Shown: piece by piece, positions 43,573-50,866 of the stretch
Position numbering within the stretch: position 1 is the stretch's first letter
How the letters are laid out: the number at the start of each line of letters is the position of its first letter
Position numbers and translations under genes: made by a program
Origin: Dongia_B soli
GTDB lineage: Bacteria > Pseudomonadota > Alphaproteobacteria > Dongiales > Dongiaceae
Length of the DNA: 64,000 nucleotides
NCBI RefSeq assembly: GCF_034044715.1
Contig: NZ_JAXCLW010000006.1
Span: 62,001-126,000 of the forward strand
Reading direction: 5' to 3'
The notes under the pieces: generated by a model
Seen by the model: only the letters and a program-made list of their open reading frames with translations
The model's database searches: none
What the model was told of the DNA's origin: nothing

Positions 43573-44823
43573 TCATCCGCCAAGACCCTGCGACAAAATC
43601 TCTACGGCCTTATCGAGCTGCGGATCTTCGCCGCCAGCATAAGGGAGCGAAAATGGAACCTCGATGGTCGGCGTAACGCCGCGCCCCTCCAGCCGCTCGC
43701 CATCGACGGCGACATCCGCAACAGCGAGCAAAAGCAAGCTGTCATCGGCCAATAAAAATGCGCGGGCGGCGAGCAAGGCCCCGGCGGTTCGGCTACCGAT
43801 GACATCGCCGACGCGGTATTTCTTGAAGCCATAAGCGAGCACTTCCTTGCCGCTGCGGCTGCCCTCGTTGATCAGCAGAGCAACGGGCTTGCGCCATTTC
43901 ACATTGACGGGTGAGCTGTCGCCATCACGCTCGGTCAAGGTCATGGTGGGACCGAGATCATCGAAGATATCGAGATAGTCCGGCTGCGCGCCGCCCCAGC
44001 CGTCACGCAGATCCCAGACCAGTGCATCGGCATCCTTCAACTTGCCGACAGCAAGCTGTTCTTCCAGCATGTCCTGATAGCGATCGCTCGCATAGGACCA
44101 GATCCGGATATAGCCGATTTTCTTGCCGCCGGCTTCGATGATGCGGGCGCCGTCCGCCATCGCATCGAGAAAGGCCTGCGCCGGCTTGATCATCACCGGT
44201 GTCAGGACGATCTCCTCGACCGGACTGTCTGCGTGCCGGCGAATGCGGATCTTTACCTGCTTGCCGGTCTTGCCGGCAAAGGAATTGACGGCTTCGAAGG
44301 GCTTGCCATCGACCGCGAGAATTTCATCGCCGACCTTGAGATCGGATCCGGCGGCGGGCAGGCCGGCAATGATGCCGGAGATGAAAATCTTGCCGTCGAT
44401 CTTTTTGGTGAAGATGCCGATGCCGGGATATTGCACGCCATCGGGAAAGAGCTGGCGCAATTGGCGATGCAGCGAAGCGGCGAAGATATCGAGCAACTGA
44501 TAGTAAGCCGGATCGTCCGGGCGGTAGCGCGCCGTATGCGAGGCATGCAATTCCGCCAGCATGCGATCGATCACCCCGGCCTGGGCATCGGCATCGGCCG
44601 CCGCTTCCGCCTGCGGCCGATACTTATCACGCAACGCCTGCCAATCGGCGCCATTGAAATGCGGATCGTAGAAATCGCGATCGACGATGCGCCAGACTTC
44701 ATCGAAAACGGCGATATCGGCTTTGAGGACGGATGAGGTTTCGCCACTTGGTGCCTCGGCCTCGGCCATCGACAACGGATAGAACGCGAGAATGCCGATC
44801 AGCAGGATTGCGCGCCAAAGCAT
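43573..44823 (-). CDS. S41-family peptidase (carboxy-terminal processing protease-like)
   Basis: Exported serine peptidase of 416 residues with a signal peptide (MLWRAILLIGILAFYPLSMA). An S41 N-terminal helical domain is followed by a PDZ domain (about 130-210: GIGIFTKKIDGKIFISGI, AGSDLKVGDEILAVDGKPF) and the catalytic domain with WDLRDGWGG and the nucleophile region NEGSRSGKEVLAYGFKK (S322/S324, general-base Lys downstream). Members trim periplasmic or lipid-anchored proteins. It lies behind the long disordered protein gene, with 223 bp between. Confidence 0.85.
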   Translation of the reverse strand: MLWRAILLIGILAFYPLSMAEAEAPSGETSSVLKADIAVFDEVWRIVDRDFYDPHFNGADWQALRDKYRPQAEAAADADAQAGVIDRMLAELHASHTARYRPDDPAYYQLLDIFAASLHRQLRQLFPDGVQYPGIGIFTKKIDGKIFISGIIAGLPAAGSDLKVGDEILAVDGKPFEAVNSFAGKTGKQVKIRIRRHADSPVEEIVLTPVMIKPAQAFLDAMADGARIIEAGGKKIGYIRIWSYASDRYQDMLEEQLAVGKLKDADALVWDLRDGWGGAQPDYLDIFDDLGPTMTLTERDGDSSPVNVKWRKPVALLINEGSRSGKEVLAYGFKKYRVGDVIGSRTAGALLAARAFLLADDSLLLLAVADVAVDGERLEGRGVTPTIEVPFSLPYAGGEDPQLDKAVEILSQGLGG

Positions 44824-44889
44824 GCCGGATCTCCCTCATGTCATCGCCGACATTGTAATCGCCGCATGACGGGAAAGGGAGTCGGGGGT

Positions 44890-45369
44890 CTACTGCAATG
44901 CGAGGATGAAACAGCCGGCGGCACCAGTCGGCGTGATGGTGCGCAGATGATTCCATCTGGTCCAGGCGGCGAGATAACGCGTCCAGACACCGGCGGCTTC
45001 AGCGCTCTCAGGAGCTTGCGCGGCCAGGATATTGTTTAACGGCACATTGAACATCATGGTGACGAGAATAACGCCGGCCAGATAAAGAGTGCTGCCGGCG
45101 AGCATCCAGGCGGAGGCTGCGCCCCTCCAATCGAGGAGTGCCAGCACGGCGCTCGCGAGGCAGAGCAAAGCGGTGCCGAAAAGCAGGCTCATGAACCAGG
45201 GCGTAACGGCAAGCAGATTGATCGATTGCATCGCGGCGATCCCTTGGGCCGGCCGCAATCTGGCCAGGGCCGGCATGACGAAAGTGGAAAAGGCGAAGAA
45301 GACGCCCGCAACGAGCCCGCAGCCCAAGGCATCCACGAAAGCAAAAGCAAAGGTCAAACTGCCCGTCAT
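44890..45369 (-). CDS. DUF1772 membrane protein
   Basis: A 159-residue, four-helix inner-membrane protein: LGCGLVAGVFFAFSTFVMPAL, FMSLLFGTALLCLASAVLALL, WMLAGSTLYLAGVILVTMMF and a last weaker helix. FFAFSTFVMPAL plus MMFNVPLNNIL and W..WNHLRT are the DUF1772 (anthrone-oxygenase-like) signature. Function in bacteria is unknown. Its start region faces a divergent sugar-dehydrogenase-like gene with about 210 bp between. Confidence 0.85.
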   Translation of the reverse strand: MTGSLTFAFAFVDALGCGLVAGVFFAFSTFVMPALARLRPAQGIAAMQSINLLAVTPWFMSLLFGTALLCLASAVLALLDWRGAASAWMLAGSTLYLAGVILVTMMFNVPLNNILAAQAPESAEAAGVWTRYLAAWTRWNHLRTITPTGAAGCFILALQ

Positions 45370-45578
45370 GCTGTCATCCTCCCATTATTCCATCTGTATT
45401 CCATCTGTCGGACCGGTCGTCGCGCATCTCACAGGCGCGCCCGGTGCATCCATCCATTTGCGGGCGGCAAGGTCCGTGTCAGATATCTCCAGCCGACATA
45501 TTCGCCGACCGGTGGCCGGAACCGCTCTCTCCACCGAACGTTCTATGCGGAAGGGTTGCACGGAAAAAGGGTCTTGTC

Positions 45579-46907
45579 GTGAAATCGATCGCTAAAGCTT
45601 CGATGCTGATGATGGTGGCATTCCTGTTTTCCGCTTGCGACCATACGGCCGAATTGCCGGAAGACCGGACGACGGGCGCCGATCCCACCTTGCCGGAACC
45701 GACGAAGAGCTTGATCCCCACCGTGAATATCGCCCCGGCGGTGGGTTGGAAGAATGGCGGCAAGCCGATCCCGGCCGCGGATCTCATGGTGGAACCCTTC
45801 AGCGCCGGGCTCGATCATCCGCGCTGGATTTATGTGCTGCCCAATGGCGATGTGCTGGTGGCCGAAAGCGCCATGCCGCCGCAGCCCGAGGACAATACCG
45901 GCATCAAGGGCTGGTTTGCAGACATGGTGTTGAAGAAAGTCGGCTCCGCCGTTCCCAGCGCCAATCGCATTACCCTGCTGCGCGATACGGACGGCGATGG
46001 CAAGGCGGAGGTGCGCACCACTTTCCTCACGGGCCTGAACTCACCGATCGGCATGGCATTGGTGGGATCGGATTTCTATGTCGCCAATACCGATTCCGTC
46101 ATGCGCTTCCCCTATCATGACGGCGATACGCAGATCACGGCGAAGGGCGAAAAGATCGCCGATCTGCCGGCCGGGCCGATCAATCATCACTGGACCAAGA
46201 ATCTGATCGCCAGTCCCGATGGCAAGACGCTCTATGTCACCATCGGCTCAAACAGCAATGTCGGCGAGAACGGCATCGACAAGGAAACCAATCGAGCCGC
46301 CATTCTCAGCATCGATTTGACCGGCAGCGATCAGCAACCGAAGCTCTTTGCCTCCGGCTTGCGCAATCCCAACGGCCTGGCCTGGCATAAGGATAGCGGC
46401 GCGCTTTGGACCGTGGTGAATGAGCGCGATGAATTGGGCAGCGACCTCGTGCCGGATTATCTCACCCATGTGCAGGAAGGCGGCTTCTATGGCTGGCCCT
46501 ATAGCTATTGGGGGCAGCATGTCGATGACCGTGTCGAGCCGCAACGGCCGGATCTGGTGGCGAAAGCCATCGTGCCGGATTACGCCCTGGGCAATCATGT
46601 CGCCGCGCTCGGCCTGACCTTCTCTTCGGGCAGTTTGCTGCCCGAAGGCTATCGCGATGGCGCTTTCGTCGGCGAGCACGGTTCGTGGAACCGGGAACCA
46701 CCGAGCGGCTATGCCGTGGTCTTCGTGCCGTTCAGCGGTGGCAAGCCGTCGGGCAAGCCGGAAACGGTCCTGAGCGGCTTCGTCAATAGCGATGGCGATG
46801 CGATGGGCCGGCCGGTCGGTGTGGCCATGGCCAAGGATGGCGCGCTGCTGGTGGCCGATGATGTCGGCAATGTCATCTGGCGGGTCGCGCCGAAAGCGTC
46901 TGAATAG
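45579..46907 (+). CDS. Sorbosone dehydrogenase-like PQQ beta-propeller lipoprotein
   Basis: A 442-residue secreted protein of the glucose/sorbosone dehydrogenase family. The start is GTG 45579 after AAAAAGGG. A lipoprotein signal ends at FSAC20, so it is probably lipid-anchored in the periplasm. The propeller carries WIYVLPNGDVLVAES, HHWTKNLIASPDGKTLYVTI, ASGLRNPNGLAWHKDSGALW, VQEGGFYGWPYSYWG and FVGEHGSWNREPPSGY, which match PQQ-dependent sorbosone/aldose dehydrogenases. Substrate unproven. It converges with the lysR gene 14 bp downstream. Confidence 0.85.
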   Translation: MKSIAKASMLMMVAFLFSACDHTAELPEDRTTGADPTLPEPTKSLIPTVNIAPAVGWKNGGKPIPAADLMVEPFSAGLDHPRWIYVLPNGDVLVAESAMPPQPEDNTGIKGWFADMVLKKVGSAVPSANRITLLRDTDGDGKAEVRTTFLTGLNSPIGMALVGSDFYVANTDSVMRFPYHDGDTQITAKGEKIADLPAGPINHHWTKNLIASPDGKTLYVTIGSNSNVGENGIDKETNRAAILSIDLTGSDQQPKLFASGLRNPNGLAWHKDSGALWTVVNERDELGSDLVPDYLTHVQEGGFYGWPYSYWGQHVDDRVEPQRPDLVAKAIVPDYALGNHVAALGLTFSSGSLLPEGYRDGAFVGEHGSWNREPPSGYAVVFVPFSGGKPSGKPETVLSGFVNSDGDAMGRPVGVAMAKDGALLVADDVGNVIWRVAPKASE

Positions 46908-46920
46908 GCGAGTTCATCCG

Positions 46921-47832
46921 CTAAAGCTGAGCCAGGCGGGCGAATTCGGCTTTCAGCCGCGGGCCCGCGAAATCGACGAAGGCGCGCACCTTGGGGACGG
47001 AGAGCCGGCCTTCCGGCGCCAGCAGATGGACCGGCTGGGCATAGGTTTCGTCGCGCAGCACCACGACAAGGCGTCCGGCGCGCACCTCATCCGCCGCCTG
47101 ATAGGAGAAGACCCGCGTGAGGCCATAGCCGTCGATCGCCGAGCCCAGAGCGGCCTCGACCGTATTGACCACCAGCCGGGGGGCGATCTTTACCTGTTGC
47201 GGCGGATCTTTTTCGATAGCCGGAGAAAAGGTCCAGCTATCCTGGCCGAAGCCCGTCATGGCGATGCAGTCATGCCTGGCAACATCGGCGGGCTGGGTGA
47301 TCGGCGGCTTGCCCTTGAGATAAGCGGGTGAGGCGACGACGATGCGGCGGACATCGCCAACCCGCAACGCGATCAGGCTGGAATCCGGCAGATAGGCGAT
47401 GCGCAGCGCCACATCGATCCCTTCATCCACCAGATTGACCTGGCGGTCGAGAAGCAGCAGCCGGGCGCGCAGGGCAGGATAGGCCGCGAGATAGGCATCG
47501 AGGATCGGCCGCAGCACGAGGGCGCCGCTCACCAGGGGACCGCTCACTGTCAGCAGGCCGCGCGGCGCCGCCGCTTCGCCCGCTGCGAGGAGATCCGCTT
47601 CTTCCAGTTCAGTCAGGATGCGGCGGCAGGCCTCCGCATAGCGTTCGCCGGCCTCGCTCAAGCGAATGGTGCGGGTGGTGCGATGCAGGAGCGGGGCACC
47701 GACATGGTCTTCGAGAAAGGCGATGGCGCGGGAAACCGCGGCTGGAGAGCGAGACAGGCGGCGGCCGGCGCCGGCCAGGCTGCCTTCCTCCAGCGCCGTC
47801 ACGAATACCCGCATGGCTTCGATCCGGTCCAT
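46921..47832 (-). CDS. LysR-family regulator of the adjacent SDR/tautomerase genes
   Basis: A 303-residue LysR protein. HTH residues 1-60: DRIEAMRVFVTALEEGSLAGAGRRLSRSPAAVSRAI-type. Effector domain with LVDEGIDVALRIAYLPDSSLIA. GAGG before ATG 47832 sets the start. It is divergent from an SDR gene with 154 bp between, the common layout for LysR control of a neighbour. The spacer contains TTGCG-N14/15-CGCAA around 47880-47905, a possible site. Confidence 0.88.
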   Translation of the reverse strand: MDRIEAMRVFVTALEEGSLAGAGRRLSRSPAAVSRAIAFLEDHVGAPLLHRTTRTIRLSEAGERYAEACRRILTELEEADLLAAGEAAAPRGLLTVSGPLVSGALVLRPILDAYLAAYPALRARLLLLDRQVNLVDEGIDVALRIAYLPDSSLIALRVGDVRRIVVASPAYLKGKPPITQPADVARHDCIAMTGFGQDSWTFSPAIEKDPPQQVKIAPRLVVNTVEAALGSAIDGYGLTRVFSYQAADEVRAGRLVVVLRDETYAQPVHLLAPEGRLSVPKVRAFVDFAGPRLKAEFARLAQL

Positions 47833-47986
47833 AAGCCTCCAGCTATTGTGCCGAAAAATGGAAGAGTGACTTCCGAATTTTGCGCATTCAGCCGTTTTAC
47901 GCAAGAGCGTACCTTTTGTCCGTAGACGCGAGGTCGCGTCACCTCCTCACCGAGAGCGGGGAGATCCCAGGATAAAGAGGACCGCC

Positions 47987-48703
47987 ATGACTGCCATCGA
48001 GAAGAAAGTCGCTATCGTTACCGGTGCGTCGCAGGGTATCGGCGCCGGCCTGGTCGAAGGCTTGCTGGAACACGGCTATAAGGTCGTCGCCAATTCGCGC
48101 AGCATCCGTCCCAGCAACCGTACCGATGTCATTAATGTCGCTGGCGATATCGCCAACCGGCAGGTTGCCGAAAGCGTCATCGAGACCGCGTTGCGCCAGT
48201 TCGGTCGCATCGACACGCTGGTGAACAATGCCGGTATCTTCGTCTCGAAGCCCTTCACGGATTATACCGATGCGGATTTCCGCAATGTGATGTCGGTGAA
48301 TGTCGAAGGCTTCTTCCATATCTCGCAGCTTGCGGCGGCGCAGATGCTGAAGCAGGGCAGCGGTCATATCGTCAACATCACCACGACACTGGTCGATCAG
48401 CCACTTGCCGGCGTGCCGGCCGTGATGGCGGCGCTGACCAAGGGTGGGTTGGATGCCGTGACGCGCTCTCTCGCCATCGAATATGCCGATAAGGGCATCC
48501 GCGTGAATGCCGTTTCGCCCGGCATCATCAAGACGCCGATGCATGCACCGGCAACCCATGCCGCCCTGGCCAAGCTGCACCCGCTGGGCCGGATGGGCGA
48601 GATCAAGGACATCGTCGATGCGGTGCTCTATCTTGACCAGGCCGATTTCGTCACCGGCGAGGTGCTGCGTGTCGATGGCGGTCAGCACGCCGGCCGCTGG
48701 TGA
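47987..48703 (+). CDS. SDR-fold protein lacking the catalytic tyrosine
   Basis: A 238-residue short-chain dehydrogenase fold. The cofactor motif TGASQGIGAG (12-21) and NNAGIF are intact, so NAD(P) binding is likely. Where classical members have YxxxK, this one reads VMAALTKGG: the Lys is kept but Tyr is Ala, and the preceding catalytic Ser is in a TTT segment. The C-terminus VTGEVLRVDGGQHAG is normal. It may use another residue or have a non-redox role. Coupled in order with a tautomerase 56 bp downstream and a divergent LysR. Confidence 0.8.
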   Translation: MTAIEKKVAIVTGASQGIGAGLVEGLLEHGYKVVANSRSIRPSNRTDVINVAGDIANRQVAESVIETALRQFGRIDTLVNNAGIFVSKPFTDYTDADFRNVMSVNVEGFFHISQLAAAQMLKQGSGHIVNITTTLVDQPLAGVPAVMAALTKGGLDAVTRSLAIEYADKGIRVNAVSPGIIKTPMHAPATHAALAKLHPLGRMGEIKDIVDAVLYLDQADFVTGEVLRVDGGQHAGRW

Positions 48704-48759
48704 CCTGATCGCCGGCGGGGGAAAAGCTCCGCCGGCGATTGCCATTTGGGAGAGGGTCA

Positions 48760-48975
48760 ATGCCTTACGTCAATATCAAGATTACCCGCGAAGGTGGAAC
48801 GACGCCGCAGCAGAAAGCCAAACTGATCAAGGGCGTCAGCGAGTTGCTGCTGGAGGTGCTTAACAAGCCGCTCAATGCAACTTTCATCGTGATCGATGAA
48901 GTTGAATTGGAGGATTGGGGGGTAGGCGGCTTGCCGGTCGAGGAATATCGCAAGCAGGCGGGCGAAAAGAGCTGA
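48760..48975 (+). CDS. 4-oxalocrotonate tautomerase family protein
   Basis: A 71-residue tautomerase with the catalytic N-terminal proline directly after Met (MPYVNIKITREGG). Family marks include LIKGVSELLLEVLNKPLNATFIVIDEV and WGVGG. These enzymes ketonise enol acids in aromatic meta-cleavage or related pathways. GAGAGGG before ATG 48760 sets the start. It sits behind an unusual SDR under a divergent LysR, suggesting a small degradation module. Confidence 0.88.
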   Translation: MPYVNIKITREGGTTPQQKAKLIKGVSELLLEVLNKPLNATFIVIDEVELEDWGVGGLPVEEYRKQAGEKS

Positions 48976-49003
48976 CTAACGAATGGCGCGTCCTGGCGAC
49001 GGA

Positions 49004-49186
49004 TCAGGGCGTCTTGCCACGCTCTTCAAGCTTATCCAGGCGATGCGGGAGATCGTGCTTGATCTCCTTGCGTCGCTTCTTGCTCGCTTTCTTCCATTCG
49101 CGGCATTCATCCTTGCTGCGCCCGCAGCCGATGCACCAGCCGGTCTTCTTGTCGAATTTGCAGATGTCGATACAGGGATTCTTCAC
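49004..49186 (-). CDS. DUF1289 small cysteine-rich protein
   Basis: A 60-residue protein starting at GTG 49186 (VKNPCIDICKFDKKTGWCIG). The DUF1289 core has four cysteines, CxxxC and CxxC (NPCIDIC, WCIGCGR), followed by a very basic tail (WKKASKKRRKEIKHDL). A metal- or cluster-binding role is likely but untested. A longer frame upstream to 49318 lacks family resemblance. It converges with the tautomerase gene. Confidence 0.75.
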   Translation of the reverse strand: MKNPCIDICKFDKKTGWCIGCGRSKDECREWKKASKKRRKEIKHDLPHRLDKLEERGKTP

Positions 49187-49389
49187 GTTTCTCTCAATCA
49201 ACCGGCCGTCACATATCCGCTTTATATGTAAACGGGCTTGAGGCCAGGCAAGTGGATCAGCCTTGCGCGCAATGCTTGGCATCATGCAAGGACGTGCATG
49301 ATGAAGCGATCTATCCACAGGTTATTGTTCCGCTGGTTGATTCGACTGTTGCAGAACACATATCAGCACTTTAGGGATGGAGAATGCTG

Positions 49390-50226
49390 ATGTTCGACGA
49401 CTATCTGCGCCGTTGGCATCTGGCGCGGGACGGGTCGCCGATTCATACCCATAGCAGCGATCTGTTGCCTGTGCGCCGCGATCATATGCCGGCGATGTTG
49501 AAAATCGCACGTGAATCCGAAGAGCAGCGAGGTCCTATCGCGCTTGAATGGTGGGACGGCCTCGGCGCTGCGCGCGTCTTCGAGCGTGATGCACATGCCG
49601 TCTTGATGGAGCGCGCGATAGGCAGCCGTTCCTTGCCGGCGATCGCTTATGGCGGCGGCGATGATGAAGCGACCCGTATTCTCTGCGCCACCGCCGCGCT
49701 ACTTCATGCGCCGCGCACGAAACCACCGCCGCTCGAGCTGGTATCACTCGAGACCTGGTTCGTTGCGTTATGGCCTTTGGCGGCGCATGGCAGGACGCCT
49801 TACCAGTCGCTATTACGACAATCGGCAGCCGCTGCCCGCCTGCTGCTGGACACGCCCCAGGAAGAGATTGTCCTGCACGGCGATTTGCATCACGGCAATG
49901 TGCTCGATTTCGGAACTGCGCGCGGCTGGCTCGCCATCGATCCCAAAGGGCTTTATGGCGAGCGTGGTTTCGACTTTGCCAATATCCTCTGCAATCCCGA
50001 ACCGGAAGACGACAAGGAACCCGTGGCCCTGAGGCCGGGGCGGTTCGCACGGCAGATCGACATTATTCTCGACCTGACCGGGCTGGATCGTGCTCGCTTA
50101 CTGCGCTGGGTACAGGCCTATGGCGGATTGTCGGCCGCCTGGTATCTCAATGATGGCGATGACGAGGAGGCACAATGGCCGCTGGCAATCGCGCGGTTGG
50201 CGGCGGATGAATTGGCTGGAGGATGA
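49390..50226 (+). CDS. APH(6)/hydroxyurea phosphotransferase-like kinase
   Basis: Kinase-like phosphotransferase of 278 residues related to streptomycin 6-phosphotransferases. The catalytic loop HGDLHHGNVL (about residue 162) and the metal-binding segment AIDPKGLYGERGFDFANIL are clear; WWDGLGAARVFERDAHAVLMERA is typical of the family. Such chromosomal copies may phosphorylate streptomycin, hydroxyurea or a native metabolite. GGAG seven bases before ATG 49390 favours that start over ATG 49384. No evidence of transfer is seen beyond the REP array that follows. Confidence 0.85.
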   Translation: MFDDYLRRWHLARDGSPIHTHSSDLLPVRRDHMPAMLKIARESEEQRGPIALEWWDGLGAARVFERDAHAVLMERAIGSRSLPAIAYGGGDDEATRILCATAALLHAPRTKPPPLELVSLETWFVALWPLAAHGRTPYQSLLRQSAAAARLLLDTPQEEIVLHGDLHHGNVLDFGTARGWLAIDPKGLYGERGFDFANILCNPEPEDDKEPVALRPGRFARQIDIILDLTGLDRARLLRWVQAYGGLSAAWYLNDGDDEEAQWPLAIARLAADELAGG

Positions 50227-50292
50227 TGGTGTTGTTTGGGACGAATCATTCCGAACCGTTTCCGGCCTGGCACAGCCTGTACAACAAACCAG

Positions 50293-50822
50293 GTTGTCAC
50301 CCTGGGGCTCGACCCCAGGGTCCACGCGAGAAGCCGACTGCATTGTCCGAGAGGATTCCGGCAACATCGCAGGTGAAGGCGTGACTCGTCAGTCGCTCCG
50401 ATGGACCCTCGGATCAAGTCCGAGGGTGACAAGCGGGGGGTGGCTGGCCTTGTGCGTCATTGATGGTGATCTATAACGGCCGGACGTCATAAGCATCGCA
50501 CCAAACTAGGTTGTCACCCTCGGGCTTGACCCGAGGGTCCACGGGTGAGGCCAGGTACGATGTCAGATGCGAACGAGGGGCCGGTGCAATGAGGCAACGT
50601 TTCGTCAGTCGCTCCGATGGACCCTCGGATCAAGTCCGAGGGTGACAAGCGGGGAATGACTGGCGTGGTGCGACGTCATTGATGGCGATCTATAACGGCC
50701 GGACGTCATAAGCATCACCACGCCAAAGCCAGACAGGCTGTTATCAATCCGCTGGATAGCCATCGAACCATGCCGCACCAAGCAAGGTTGTCACCCTCGG
50801 GCTTGACCCGAGGGTCCACGGG
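50293..50822. repeat. REP array, five alternating copies with a duplicated segment
   Basis: Cores at 50299 (-), 50405 (+), 50516 (-), 50621 (+) and 50793 (-), each 23 bp. The first four are 105-111 bp apart. Copy 50299 has ACCCTGGGG...CCCCAGGGT, a compensated C:G-to-G:C change in the stem. The block from about 50389 to 50550 recurs from about 50605 to 50830 (both include CTATAACGGCCGGACGTCAT), with about 50 extra bases in the second copy. It fills the 640-bp gap between the kinase and UvrA2 stops. Confidence 0.92.
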
Positions 50823-50866
50823 TGAGGGCAGACTTGATGTGCGATGACGTTGCTGGCGTGGGCGCG

